From the NCBI GenBank assembly GCA_021234155.1, contig JAJEKV010000004.1:31022967-31086966 (forward strand): a DNA stretch of 64,000 nucleotides, read 5' to 3'. Position numbers and translations under genes: made by a program. The DNA is from Isoetes taiwanensis. Taxonomy: Eukaryota; Streptophyta; Lycopodiopsida; Isoetales; Isoetaceae. The notes under the pieces were generated by a model that was not told where the DNA came from, made no database searches, and saw nothing but the letters and a program-made list of their open reading frames with translations. Below, piece by piece: positions 1-10,258 of the stretch (the first letter of the stretch is position 1; every line of letters starts with the position of its first letter).

Positions 1-1805
1 AGATGAAAAGCTTGTTTATGGAACCCATGGCGAACAAATCCCCCGACTATTATGCTCCAAGTCACAGCATTTCTTTCTGGAATGTTGTCAAACATTCTGC
101 AGGCATCCTCTATGCTCCCATATTTGGCATACATGTCAACCAGTGTATTTCCAATGAAGATATCTGGAGCACAGTCAACTTTCAAAATGTCTGCATGGAT
201 ATTCTTTCCTTGTACAAAGACAGAACATGCACTGAGAACAGTTGCAAAAGATATATCATTTGGCTTCACGCCATCTCTTTTCATTCTTTTATACAGGCGT
301 AGAGCTTCTGCATCATCGCCAAGGTGGGCATGTCCTGCAATGACTGCATTCCAAGTCACAACATTCCTAACATGCATCCTATCAAACACTTGGTGGGCAT
401 CATCTATGCATCCGCACTTAGCATACATGTCCACCAGAGTACTGCTGACAGAAACATCTGAATCATAACCAGCCTTCAGAGCTTCCTCATGTAGATGTTT
501 GCCCTGCTCAATAGCTGACATATCGCTTGTGCAAGCACTCAATACATGGAGGAATGTAACCTTATCTGGCTTCTGTCCTTCCTGTTGCATCTTCCTGAAC
601 ATGTGAAAGGCCTGCTTTCCATCCCCCTCTTGAGAATAATATGCTATCATTGCATTCCATGACACGACATCTTGCACCTTAATCCTAATGAAAACTTCAA
701 CAGCATCTTTGATGCTCCTACATTTAATATACATGTCAATAAGTGTGTTATTCATCATGATATCACCTTCAAATTTACACTTAAGGATCTGAGCATGAAG
801 GTGCTTCCCTTGTCCATAAGCTGCGATATTTGCACATGCTCCAACAGTGCTAATAAAAGTAACTTGATTTGGTTCAATACCTATACATTGCATTTTGTGG
901 AAGAGAGTAATAGCCTTCTTACCATTGTCATGCTGAGCATATCCTGCAATGATTGTATTCCATGATACAACATCCTGGGCAGTCAGTCGACTAAATACTT
1001 GGCACGCATCTTCTATGCAGCCACGTTTTGCATACACATCGATAAGGGAACTTCCAAGATAAGAGTCTGACTTGCATTCAGATTTTAAAATGCCAGCATG
1101 TAATTCTTTGACATGCTGCAGTGTTCCCATGTTGCTGATGCAGGCACCCAAAACAGTAAGAAAGGTGATTCTATTTGGCTTCACATCCTCCTCCTTCATT
1201 TGACCATAGAGCTTAAATGGTTCAACATCATCTCGTTGTTGGGCATATCCTGCTATCAAAGAATTCCACGACACAGCATCTCTATTCATCATTCTATCAA
1301 ATATAATACAGGCAACATGTATGCTGCTACATTTTGCATATAAAACAATAAGTGTATTTCCAATAGAAGTTTCTAATCCATATTCACTCTTTATAATGCT
1401 AGCATGAATGATTTTTCCACGTTCTAGAACTTCTATTGTCGAACATGCACTTACAATGTTCACAAAAGTGACTTTATCAGGCTTCACTTCTTCTGATTCC
1501 ATCTGCACAAAAATGTTGAGAGCTTCTCTCCCATTCCCATGAGAAGCATATGCGGCAACAATTGTTGTCCATGTGTACACATTGCGTGCATACATCATAT
1601 CAAAAACTTGGCGTGCATCATATATGCTCCCACATTTGGCATACATGTTAATTAGTGTATTGTCTAGTAGAATATTAGGCCTTAATGTGCTTTTCAAAAG
1701 CTGGGCATGTGCTTGTTTTCCTTCTGCCAGCGATTTCAGGTTGGTAGAGCATTTCAAGTGGTTTAAGCAAGTACTGAAAAATGAATGCTTCCCCTGCATA
1801 CACAT
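1..1805 (-). CDS. PLS-type pentatricopeptide repeat protein, 3' end beyond window
   Basis: The frame is open from ATG 1805 to the left edge, about 601 codons with no stop; I checked every codon. A TAA lies just upstream in frame (1809-1811), so 1805 is the first possible start; a second ATG at 1799 is also possible. The protein repeats roughly every 100 residues: a V-x-P-D/N-x-V/I-T-F stretch, an L-x-A-C segment, G-K-x-x-H, I-x-N-x-L-I-x-M-Y-A-K-C-G-S-I and V-x-S/T-W-N-x-x-I-A-G-Y. That gives about six P-L-S triads, roughly 17 motifs. PLS proteins bind organellar RNA one base per motif and usually act in C-to-U editing in plastids or mitochondria. The C-terminal E or DYW domain would lie outside the window. 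No clear transit peptide is visible, so an upstream exon or different start is possible. The copy near residues 540-545 is a few residues short. Confidence 0.87.
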   Translation of the reverse strand, partial: MCMQGKHSFFSTCLNHLKCSTNLKSLAEGKQAHAQLLKSTLRPNILLDNTLINMYAKCGSIYDARQVFDMMYARNVYTWTTIVAAYASHGNGREALNIFVQMESEEVKPDKVTFVNIVSACSTIEVLERGKIIHASIIKSEYGLETSIGNTLIVLYAKCSSIHVACIIFDRMMNRDAVSWNSLIAGYAQQRDDVEPFKLYGQMKEEDVKPNRITFLTVLGACISNMGTLQHVKELHAGILKSECKSDSYLGSSLIDVYAKRGCIEDACQVFSRLTAQDVVSWNTIIAGYAQHDNGKKAITLFHKMQCIGIEPNQVTFISTVGACANIAAYGQGKHLHAQILKCKFEGDIMMNNTLIDMYIKCRSIKDAVEVFIRIKVQDVVSWNAMIAYYSQEGDGKQAFHMFRKMQQEGQKPDKVTFLHVLSACTSDMSAIEQGKHLHEEALKAGYDSDVSVSSTLVDMYAKCGCIDDAHQVFDRMHVRNVVTWNAVIAGHAHLGDDAEALRLYKRMKRDGVKPNDISFATVLSACSVFVQGKNIHADILKVDCAPDIFIGNTLVDMYAKYGSIEDACRMFDNIPERNAVTWSIIVGGFVRHGFHKQAFH

Positions 1806-3014
1806 AGATTAAATCACCCTTCTTCCAACCAACCCTGTATGTCAGGTTTCTTACCACGTTGCATGATAAGGTATGAAATATAAACAATATGGTCTACACC
1901 TTCTATCGAAGCATAGCATTTTCCAAACTCTACCATTTGCTACCATATGTTATTTCAAAAAGCCATATGCACAAAGCTACACAGAAGAAAAGGTCAAAAC
2001 TATCTTACTTGAAGGAGCTACGTAACCCGATCATTCCCTGGAGCCTCAATTAATACACGTGTTCGGATTGCTTCGTCTTTCGAAGAAGTAAAATACTAAG
2101 GCTACGTTCCAATGGAGGCTGACAATAATTGTCTTACAGTTCATTCGAGAAGGAAAACAAGCAGGCAGAAGACAAATTTACACTTGGGTTCGCAGCTATT
2201 CTAAGGGTGAGATTCGACTAGGACTTTAAAATGTTTAATTTTAATTAATTGCCCAATATAATTTTGCCATGTCAAAAAGTCGTTGTTGTGATTTATTCCA
2301 CTTGAGTGGAAGTTAATTAAAAATACTTATGTGGCGTTGCCATGAGTTTTTTTTAAAGGACAGCCAATATTGGCTGGCCCTAAAAATAATATATGTGTCC
2401 CTTGCTCAAATATTGTCACGTGGATCTCTATTTTGTTTTTTTGTTCTATTTTTCTTTCTTGATCCTTTAATGTGTCATACGTGGATTTTTTTATGTTTCA
2501 TATATATGGAATCACCCCGTAGAAATTGCTACTTAAATTAAGGAACTTTAATGCCACGTCATTAAAGAATGTACACACTGCATCAAACGTGCAAGGTCAG
2601 CGGCCACGTCCTCAAAGCATTCTAAATATATCTACAAGGAATTTATCGCAAACATTTCTTTCGTTCCAAAACCTGCATGATAATAGATTCATATCAATGT
2701 GGAAGGGGTTGTTGAACATTTGAGGTTTAAACTCACGATTCTAGCTAGTTATTGATGCCTAGGATGGGGGCTACTATTATCGACATAGATAGATACTACA
2801 GTCACATGTAAATGTTGCCTAGACTGCTTTTATTCCTGTTGAACGGTATGGGTTTTCAGAAGAGATGGATACTACACTCACATGTAAATGTTGCCTATAG
2901 GGGCACTCAACATGGGGTGTTCGAACTTTAAACATTTGGTGATAAAATTTTGCGTGTATCCTTGGTGCGATTATTTAACTTTTTGAATACCATAAAAAGG
3001 GTGAGATGTACCAG
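1806..3014. other. AT-rich intergenic DNA upstream of the PPR gene
   Basis: No coding frame was recognised. It should contain the promoter and 5' leader of the PPR gene, but no motif can be named. A short direct duplication of about 32 bp is visible at 2791-2822 and 2868-2899, differing at a few bases. Confidence 0.5.
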
Positions 3015-3588
3015 TCATCTCGCTGGCTTCTTTGTCTCAAATAACTTTAATTCCATAAAAACTAGCAAAAAGGCACGCCAGAGGCTGTAGAAAATAAAGG
3101 TGGTGGAAAAATTTGTATTGAAATTTATTGTCCGTGGTTGGAATAGCGTATGTTGTTTATATGATGCCTCTTCATTTAAGATACCAGTATTTCTTAGTTC
3201 TTTTGTTGTGTTGTAAAGGTTTATGTAACGTCTTTCGATTTCGTTTGCCACTTTCTTGGTTTTGGTTTCTTCTAAGAGGTCGATGTGGGAAGTTCTTTTC
3301 GTACGGTTTGTACTTCTGGACGTCTGCTGCCATTTTGAGATTTGGTTTTGATTTGTGCTGTTTGTACCTTGTTGATAGGTTTGTTGTTTGTCCGATGTAT
3401 TTCTTGTTGTTCTTATTGCATGTTAGGCAATATATCTTTATCGTCGGTGTTGTTTTGCCTGTGTCATTGTTAGTTGTGTTAGGAGTTGATTTGCGATGTT
3501 GATGTTTTGTTTCTCCCTTATTATTTAGTTTTAGATTACATGTGTTTATGATTATTAAACTAGCATTTGAGATTGAAATTGTATTGTG
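3015..3588 (-). pseudogene. GIY-YIG endonuclease-like domain, frameshifted
   Basis: On the minus strand, one frame (open 3588 to the stop at 3172) encodes a basic, Asn/Thr-rich leader followed by the hallmark I-Y-C-L-T then K-K-Y-I-G-Q-T about ten residues later, and then L-S-T-R-Y-K-Q-H. This gives the GIY tyrosine, YIG tyrosine and catalytic arginine of the GIY-YIG family. The end of the domain (F-x-I-D-L-L-E-E-T, then A-N-E-I-E with the expected metal-binding glutamate, then Y-I-N-L-Y-N-T) reads in another frame. A one-base indel near 3286-3292, in a GGG/CCC run, would explain this. GIY-YIG nucleases occur in homing elements, phages, large DNA viruses and repair proteins; the family branch cannot be told by eye. 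No ATG is obvious before the domain. Confidence 0.62.
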
Positions 3589-3659
3589 TTATGTTTGACA
3601 GTTTAAGTAGATGAATAGTTTAGAATATGAAAAATATGATAGTGAGGTTTATGAGTCTA

Positions 3660-3815
3660 TTAACTGTCATCGGACGGTGGGTCTGGAAAGACGTCAATAT
3701 TTCCAAATAATTCTAAGGCAAGTTTGTCATCAAATACATATGTTGCCTTTTCTATTGTCATTGGATTGTTGGTTTTGTGATCATGGTTATATAAATTCAT
3801 TAGTGTTGTCATCAT
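3660..3815 (-). CDS. Short reading frame (51 aa), unrecognised
   Basis: It begins with ATG ATG directly after the TAA ending the 145-aa frame at 3816 and stays in that same frame. It ends in two stops (TAA TAG). The product is acidic and protein-like, with Y-V-F-D-D-K-L-A-L-E-L-F-G then D-V-F-P-D-P-P. It could be the C-terminal part of the upstream frame after a nonsense mutation, or a separate small protein. No family was recognised. It lies 71 bp before the open stretch of the GIY-YIG frame, same strand. Confidence 0.3.
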   Translation of the reverse strand: MMTTLMNLYNHDHKTNNPMTIEKATYVFDDKLALELFGNIDVFPDPPSDDS

Positions 3816-4253
3816 TTATTGGCCTGATTGTTTATTTAGAGATAGACATTCGTCTATCGTCAAGTTATAGCCGATGTGTAATATAAAAGCTTGATAGGTT
3901 GTGATGCCCTCTGAGATGGTTGCAAGGTGTTGAATTCCTTGTTTTTTGGTCATGTTGTCGTAGTTGGCTTCGACATTCTTTTTCCGTAAGATGTGTTTGA
4001 CAAATCCTGTGAAAAGAATTGTCAGTTGACTTGGTATTCGTTGCGGTTTCGTATTTTTATTTTTAGGTTTACCTTCAGCTGGTTCTTCGTTGTTTTCTTG
4101 TTTGAAGACCTTCATTTGCTCGGTTGCTTCTTGTGTGAAGCTCTGGAGTTCCGAGACTGTTTGCCAACCTGTGAAGCTCTGGAGTTCCGAGACTGTTTGC
4201 CAACCTTTTACGTATTTACTGGGCTCGATTCCACAAATGTTTACATAGCGCAT
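3816..4253 (-). CDS. Hypothetical protein (145 aa) upstream of GIY-YIG frame
   Basis: The ATG is at 4253; the frame is open further upstream to a stop, with no earlier ATG. The product has a hydrophilic, Lys/Glu/Asn-rich middle (roughly residues 40-75) between two more structured ends. Residues about 17-40 contain a 12-residue segment, G-W-Q-T-V-S-E-L-Q-S-F-T, occurring twice in tandem, encoded by a perfect 36-bp duplication. I recognise no domain. Its strand, its frame-sharing with the 51-aa frame and its closeness to the GIY-YIG pseudogene suggest one former gene or gene set about 1.2 kb long. Chance openness cannot be excluded. Confidence 0.4.
   Translation of the reverse strand: MRYVNICGIEPSKYVKGWQTVSELQSFTGWQTVSELQSFTQEATEQMKVFKQENNEEPAEGKPKNKNTKPQRIPSQLTILFTGFVKHILRKKNVEANYDNMTKKQGIQHLATISEGITTYQAFILHIGYNLTIDECLSLNKQSGQ
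4134..4205. repeat. Perfect 36-bp tandem duplication
   Basis: The two units, 4134-4169 and 4170-4205, are identical. The length is a multiple of three, so the duplication keeps the minus-strand 145-aa frame open. It looks recent. Confidence 0.95.
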
Positions 4254-5150
4254 CGTGGAGCTGTCTAGTGTTTTTGTAGTTGCGCTAGATGATGATGGTT
4301 TTGGCTTTGTGCTTATGTTGCATGGTGTAAGGAGTTACTACATCGTGCATATTTTTAGGCAAACCTTAAGACACATCTTGTACAAGAAAATCCTTCCATT
4401 TGTATGTTGTATGGCTAATGTGGGGCATATACAATGTAGAGAAGATTCAAAATAGCTATGTTGTTGAAATGTGGTCAACATGTTGATGTGTTTGGTCTTA
4501 TCTTGTGCCACCTCAAATTTTGAGAGAACGAAGTAATCATCTCATTGAGATATGGCATGACAACCATATAGTCCGGAACTTTTTTCTAGATTCTATAAAA
4601 AATCGTAAGGTAAAAACTAAACGACATATGTCAACCTACCAAGACATTATATATATATATATATATATTTTAGCATATTACATAGGTAAATTTTACTAAC
4701 AGTTAACGATTGACTCAGAGGTGTTGTCATACTCCTACCTTTGACTGCCTTCCAAATATAACCAAATGAACCAGTTACTTTTTGATGTACTCTATTCCAA
4801 AGAAGCGACAATCACCTGCATAGATAGGAAAAAGCATGGATAAGAAAATAATTTTGCGCATCCAACAGAGCATCACCATAAGATCCGCTATAACAATCAA
4901 TAGATAAATAGTGCAGGCCAATGCATCCCTTTCGAGAGCAATGCCAGGCAGGCAGGCTGCATGATTATCCCTTTTTTATAAACAACATGAATTTACAATA
5001 ATGTCTGGCAGGCGATCCATGAATTACGGACACGTGACGACCAAGCTATAATGGCACTGCTTTGGAGATGTTGGTTGAAAATAATGTAATAAGAGCTAAA
5101 GGCCGCTTTATGAATTTCTATTGATACAGTGCCAAGAAATAGGCTGTTCA
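4254..5150. other. No recognised gene; TA microsatellite
   Basis: AT-rich sequence without a supported gene. A (TA)n run of about ten units lies at 4648-4668. Confidence 0.5.
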
Positions 5151-5156
5151 AAGGGA

Positions 5157-6155
5157 CAGTATACACAAATACATGCTTAAGGCCCCTAAATACTTCAAAG
5201 AGATGCGAGCATGTAGATGCACGTAGATGCGCAAAAATAATGCATGTAGCCATTTTGGCGCGAGAAGTATTCATTGTAACTTCCATAATCACAGAAACAT
5301 TTTGCGATTTTGCAATGCTTTAAAAGATGCAAAACAGGGTTTCATTCAATTTCGAAGTGATAGAAAGGTGATTTCTCTGACAGTGTAATTGGAATGGAAA
5401 ATTAAATTTCCTATGAACATTGACTGCAGAAAAACAATCAAACAGAACGTACAAAAGAAGATGAGTCATCTAGGACAACACAGTAGTTTCTCTTTGCTCC
5501 TGCAGTAATCTGAATTCTGCTTTGTAAAGTACAATTAAACCATCTTCTTTGTATACAAAGCAGATGCAGCTATCTCAGAAGCACATCATAAGTAAAACAT
5601 TCTGCTGTGGAGTTTTCCTGGCTTTTATTCAGCATAAACTATAATGACTGCGGCTTGAATTAGGATGCTAAAAGACACTAGTAGACTTATGGCTGCCTTC
5701 CAATCATCAGACAAATTTTGAAGAACTATCTTTTTGGGTTTTGTTAGATGCATACACATATGTTAGTTGTCTCAGATCAGAGCCTGTGTATATATACAAA
5801 GCAGATGCAGCTATCTCAGAAGCACATCATAAGTAAAACATTCTGCTGTGGAGTTTTCCTGGCTTTTATTCAGCATAAACTATAATGATTGTAGCTTGAA
5901 TTAGGATGCTAAAAGACTCTAGTAGACTTATGGTTGCCTTCCAATCAGACAAATTTTGATGATAAGGAGGTGCATCCATATTCGTCTTTGATGTCTAATG
6001 ACAGTATACACAAATACATGCTTAAGGCCCCTAAATACTTCAAAGAGATGCGAGCATGTAGATGCATGTAGATGCGCGAAAATAATGCTAAAAACTTCAA
6101 TAAACAATAGCATAACGCCTCTAAATACTTCAAAGAGATGCGAGCATGTAGATGC
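5157..6155. repeat. Locally duplicated non-coding repeats
   Basis: Two families are interleaved. An approximately 90-bp unit beginning ACAGTATACACAAATACATG occurs at 5157-5247 and 5999-6088, with a shorter copy at 6114-6155. An approximately 170-bp unit containing GCAGATGCAGCTATCTCAGA occurs at 5550-5720 and 5792-5958, in the same orientation and about 243 bp apart. The short frames crossing them are by-products of duplication. Confidence 0.85.
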
Positions 6156-6325
6156 AAGTGTTGATACTGTACTTCATAAGAGAAGATGTACTAAGTTCTT
6201 GCATGTCTTCAGAAACGCTTGTTGGCAAAGACTAAAGTAATAATCTACACTCATCTTTGATGTCTAATGAGAGTTTAAACAAATGTCTAATGCCCAAACT
6301 ACCTTATTGACTTGCGTGTTGCAGC

Positions 6326-7700
6326 ATTAGAATGGAGTAAACATATTTGTGCCCAGCTATGCCATGACTTTTCAAAACTGCAAGCTGCCATGACTTGAGA
6401 ATGCCCAGCTAATGCCATGACTTGAGAATGCAAGCTGCCTTGTTGACACGAGAACAACATGCGGAGAATCAAGCCCTAGCTATCAACCAAATCTGTAACC
6501 TATACTCAGAGGCATTTAAAGATGGTGAAAGCCCGCATAAATGCCATTTTCAAGCTACGAGACTCGCTCTATCCATTACAAGTATCTGCCCTCGTACTGT
6601 CGTTGAAGACTAGCACCAGAACTGCTATCAAGGTTAGACGCAGATGAAATGCTTGTTGGAGAATTGAAACAAGTGTATTTATTCTGTTGGAGGATTGAAA
6701 CAAGTGTATATACTCTGACAAAAGAGTCCACGACATCACAGACATGCCCAGGAGCATGAAGACAGGGAATATCATAGAACTAGAGCAACAATCCTACTCA
6801 ATTAGATGTGAAATTAAAATCTCTAGCAAGCAAGGCTCTGAGAGTGCAAAGTTTTTATTAAAATATATTTATGAAACTTCATTGCCTTTTTATTCCTTTT
6901 CTAGATGAGCATGTAGACAAGAGTTTTTTGCTGCTGCATTATAGCTGCCTCATTATAGATTAGAGGCAGACAAGATTATGCGTGTTGCTATTTTGAAGCA
7001 TATGCAGGAGCATTAGAATGGAGTAAACATATTTGTGCCCAGCTAATGCCATGACTTTTCAAAACTGCAAGCTGCCATGACTTGAGAATGCCCAGCTAAT
7101 GCCATGACTTGAGAATGCAAGCTGCCTTGTTGACACGAGAACAACATGCGGAGAATCAAGCCCTAGCTATCAACACAATGTGTAACCTATACTCAGAGGC
7201 GTTTAAAGATGGTGAAAGCCCTCATAAATGCCATTTTCAAGCTACGAGACTCGCTCTATCCATTACAAGTATCTGCCCTCGTACTGTCGTCGAAGACTAG
7301 CACCAGAACTGCTTATTCCGTTGGAGGATTGAAACAAGTGTATATACTCTGACAAAAGAGTCCACGACATCACAGACATGCCCAGGAGCATGAAGACAGG
7401 GAATATCATAGAACTAGAGCAACAATCCTACTCAAATTAGATGTGAAATTAAAATCTCTAGCAAGCAAGGCTCTGAGAGTGCAAAGTTTTTATTAAAATA
7501 TATTTATGAAACTTCATTGCCTTTCTATTCCTTTTCTAGATGAGCATGTAGACAAGAGTTTTTCGCTGCTGCATTATAGCTGCCTCATTATAGATTAGAG
7601 GCAGACAAGATTATGCGTGTTGCTATTTTGAAGCCTATGCAGGAGCATTAGAAAGGAGTAAACATATTTGTGCCCAGCTAATGCCATGACTTTTCAGAAC
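6326..7700. repeat. Tandem duplication, 684-bp and 634-bp units plus partial third
   Basis: Copies begin with GCATTAGAATGGAGTAAAC at 6326 and 7010; a partial third begins at 7644 with one base changed and runs to about 7700. The first copy carries an extra stretch of about 50 bp near 6630-6690, which explains the unequal lengths. Both full copies contain the same 63-codon frame (6422 and 7109), which shows no recognisable domain, so it is not called a gene. Confidence 0.9.
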
Positions 7701-9152
7701 TGCATTTTTCTCAGTAAAACCATATTTTTCAGAAACCATATTGACTAGAGGCATGCATTTTCTATACCCAAGTTATGTTTCAAGCTGCTGAGTATAACTA
7801 TCGGGAAAAGTTTAGGCTTTGGACCTTATTTGGCAGACTAATCCATGAGATCTAGACAGCTATGATAAGCAGGTAACAAAATATGCTCATGCAGGAAATA
7901 CTTGGCATGGCTTAGACTGCTGCTCTGATTTTGTTCATTGACATCTAAACGGATGATTTTCAAGTACAGATAATTCCATGGGAATACATGCAAGATAAAC
8001 TAAATCATATTTCTAGAGTTGCAACGGAAAAAAAGCATCACAAAACTTACGGAAGAATATGTTTTCGTGGAAGAAATCGTCTACGAATCAAACACTTGGA
8101 TGAATGCCCCTACAAAAACAAGAAATGTTTAACGAAAATGACTATGAAACCTGCTAATTGACATCTTCAATCGTGTAAACCTTCATTCCTTCTGAATCAT
8201 TGGACAGGGCTAGGATTTTTAATCTAGATAGCTTTACAATTACAACAATTACACGGGAACACCTATAAAATATGCTTGGGTTGTATGCAAACAATACCAG
8301 ACAGAAATTTAAGGCAGACATTTCTTTTCTTCATTCAACCCTAAAGGGCGAGAGCCATCAATCACTGAAGGGCAGATGAAAATACGTCGTTGCATCTGAA
8401 TATATGGACAGGGCTATGATTTTTAATATAGATAGCTTTACAATAACAACAATTACAAACTGGCAAAGGTAATCCATGATCTCGGTACAAATGGGAATGC
8501 ACGATATCGTTTTTGGAATTAGAAGCAACAACGAAGCCGTCCTATCCAACATGAATTAAAAAGGTCAAACAAGAAATCACCTCAACGTAAAGAAAGATTT
8601 TATCGTTACAGTATATAACTTGCGGATTGAGCGAAAGAAGCAATTGGACGAGCGTAAGCATAAGAAATAAAGGCACGATGGAAGGAGGGAGTTATTTCGC
8701 GACCTTCTCCATCTCCGTTCCATTTTTTAGCCCATTTTCTAATTTCCTCGGCCATTGATTCGTAAAACAGAGCATCTAAAGGTGCAGGACATGCCATCTC
8801 ATACTTTGCTGATTTGGAACTGCTAGGACATGCCATCTCATACTTTGCTGATTTGGAACTGCTACGTGGATAGCCTAGAATTGCAAGGAGGGTTGCACGC
8901 TTGGTTAGGCTGGCGTGCTAAAAATATAGTAGACATCTTTATTAACAAACCAGCTATAGTCATCTCATTATCTTTTTTTGTCTCATTGTCGCAAATAGCT
9001 TGAATCCACAAATATTGTAGTAGACATCTCTATTTAGCAAACGAGCAGTGTGCAAAGAGAGCCTAAAAAAGTTTCTCTGAGTCAAGGAGTCTAACATTGT
9101 GCTAGATGTCTTTATTGACAAAAGAGCTTCCAAAACATTGAAATCATTGACC
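7701..9152. other. No recognised gene; minor duplications
   Basis: No supported coding sequence. A stretch of about 45 bp at 8202-8245 recurs, diverged, at 8404-8450. A perfect 39-bp tandem duplication occupies 8786-8824 and 8825-8863. Confidence 0.5.
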
Positions 9153-9235
9153 ATGCAAATAACCAATTATAATAAATATGAGATTGATTGTTGCATAAAC
9201 ACCCAAGCACATAAGAAGTTGCATTAGAAGTTACA
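9153..9235 (+). repeat. Dispersed repeat, copy 1
   Basis: This sequence of about 83 bp recurs in the same orientation at 28207-28289 with few differences. It is probably part of an interspersed element whose ends cannot be defined here. Confidence 0.75.
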
Positions 9236-10258
9236 CTCCCATTTAGTTATTCTTATTATTATTTCTACACTTATATAATCGATTCTCGCCAAGATTCGAT
9301 TCTTAGATTCTTTAGATTCCCGTCCGGGGGAAAAAATCGTGAGGAAAATTTTTTTGGAGAAAAATAGCAGAGGAAGCCACGTTTTTGTGCTTATTCGCTT
9401 CCGAGGAATCCGCTCCGTCAAATCCTCTGCTCTCGCACACTATGGCGATCCGGTGCGGCTAAAGCCTGTGCTGCTACATTAGCTCCGGCTTTGCTTCTAC
9501 GGCAGTTCGGAGCAATAAAACTCTTTCTATGCCAACATCATCGGAAGCGCTCTTCTATGGCAGCATGCTCTAACAGGGGTTTCAAGCTGGGTACTTCTGT
9601 CACAGATGTCTTCCCGAATTTCTGTTTCTTCTTCTTCCCGACTTCTGTCACAGATATTCTCTGATTGAAACGCGGACTCCAAAACGAATCCAAATCGGGC
9701 TTCTTCTGTGATTGATCAAGGTAAAGTGTTATTCATCTCTGGGTCTGTTGACTAAGGCGTTGTGTTTTGATCTGTTCTGAAGCCAGGCGTACAAGCATCT
9801 AGGCCCTTTCCTTAAGCTCCTAACAGGATATGCGAATCCTATTTAGTTAAGGACGCCAACAGTTTGGCTTCCTCTTACGGCACCGAGCTCCGCTCCTCTC
9901 TTGGTGGAAGGCAGCCTGCTTTCTTTTCTGTTACATGCCATTTCTGTCAAAGTGTGAAACCAAGGATTTTTTTTCTTTTCCTAATGGTCACCCACAGATG
10001 ATAACCGCAGGAAGATTGTCTGTTAAGTTTTAGCAAGGTGCGTACTTTGAATATTCGTCTTTCTTAGTTTATCTGCAGACAATCAGTCCTTGTTTTGCTT
10101 GCGCTTCTCTAATCTGAGTTCTTATAAGAAATCCTCATATCCTTTTCAAGGATTTTTTAAGCATGTTGCATATATGAAATTAGGGTTTATAGGTTGATGT
10201 TGATAGTTTTATAGTCGCTGGTAGATTAATGACTGAGCATGGTATTTGAGTTGAGAAC
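9236..10258 (+). other. Probable promoter and 5' leader of the DUF1005 locus
   Basis: No ORF is supported. The sequence becomes pyrimidine-rich and less AT-rich after about 9420, as plant leaders often are. A donor-like CAAG/GTAAAG occurs at about 9718-9727, so a leader intron is possible. The transcription start was not located. Confidence 0.35.

Noticed and set aside
3-1812. Plus-strand frames opposite the PPR gene
   Set aside because: They are antisense shadows; the minus frame shows repeated PPR consensus and no stop.
3128-3502. 124-codon plus frame with hydrophobic composition
   Set aside because: It is the antisense of the GIY-YIG-like sequence, whose motifs are specific.
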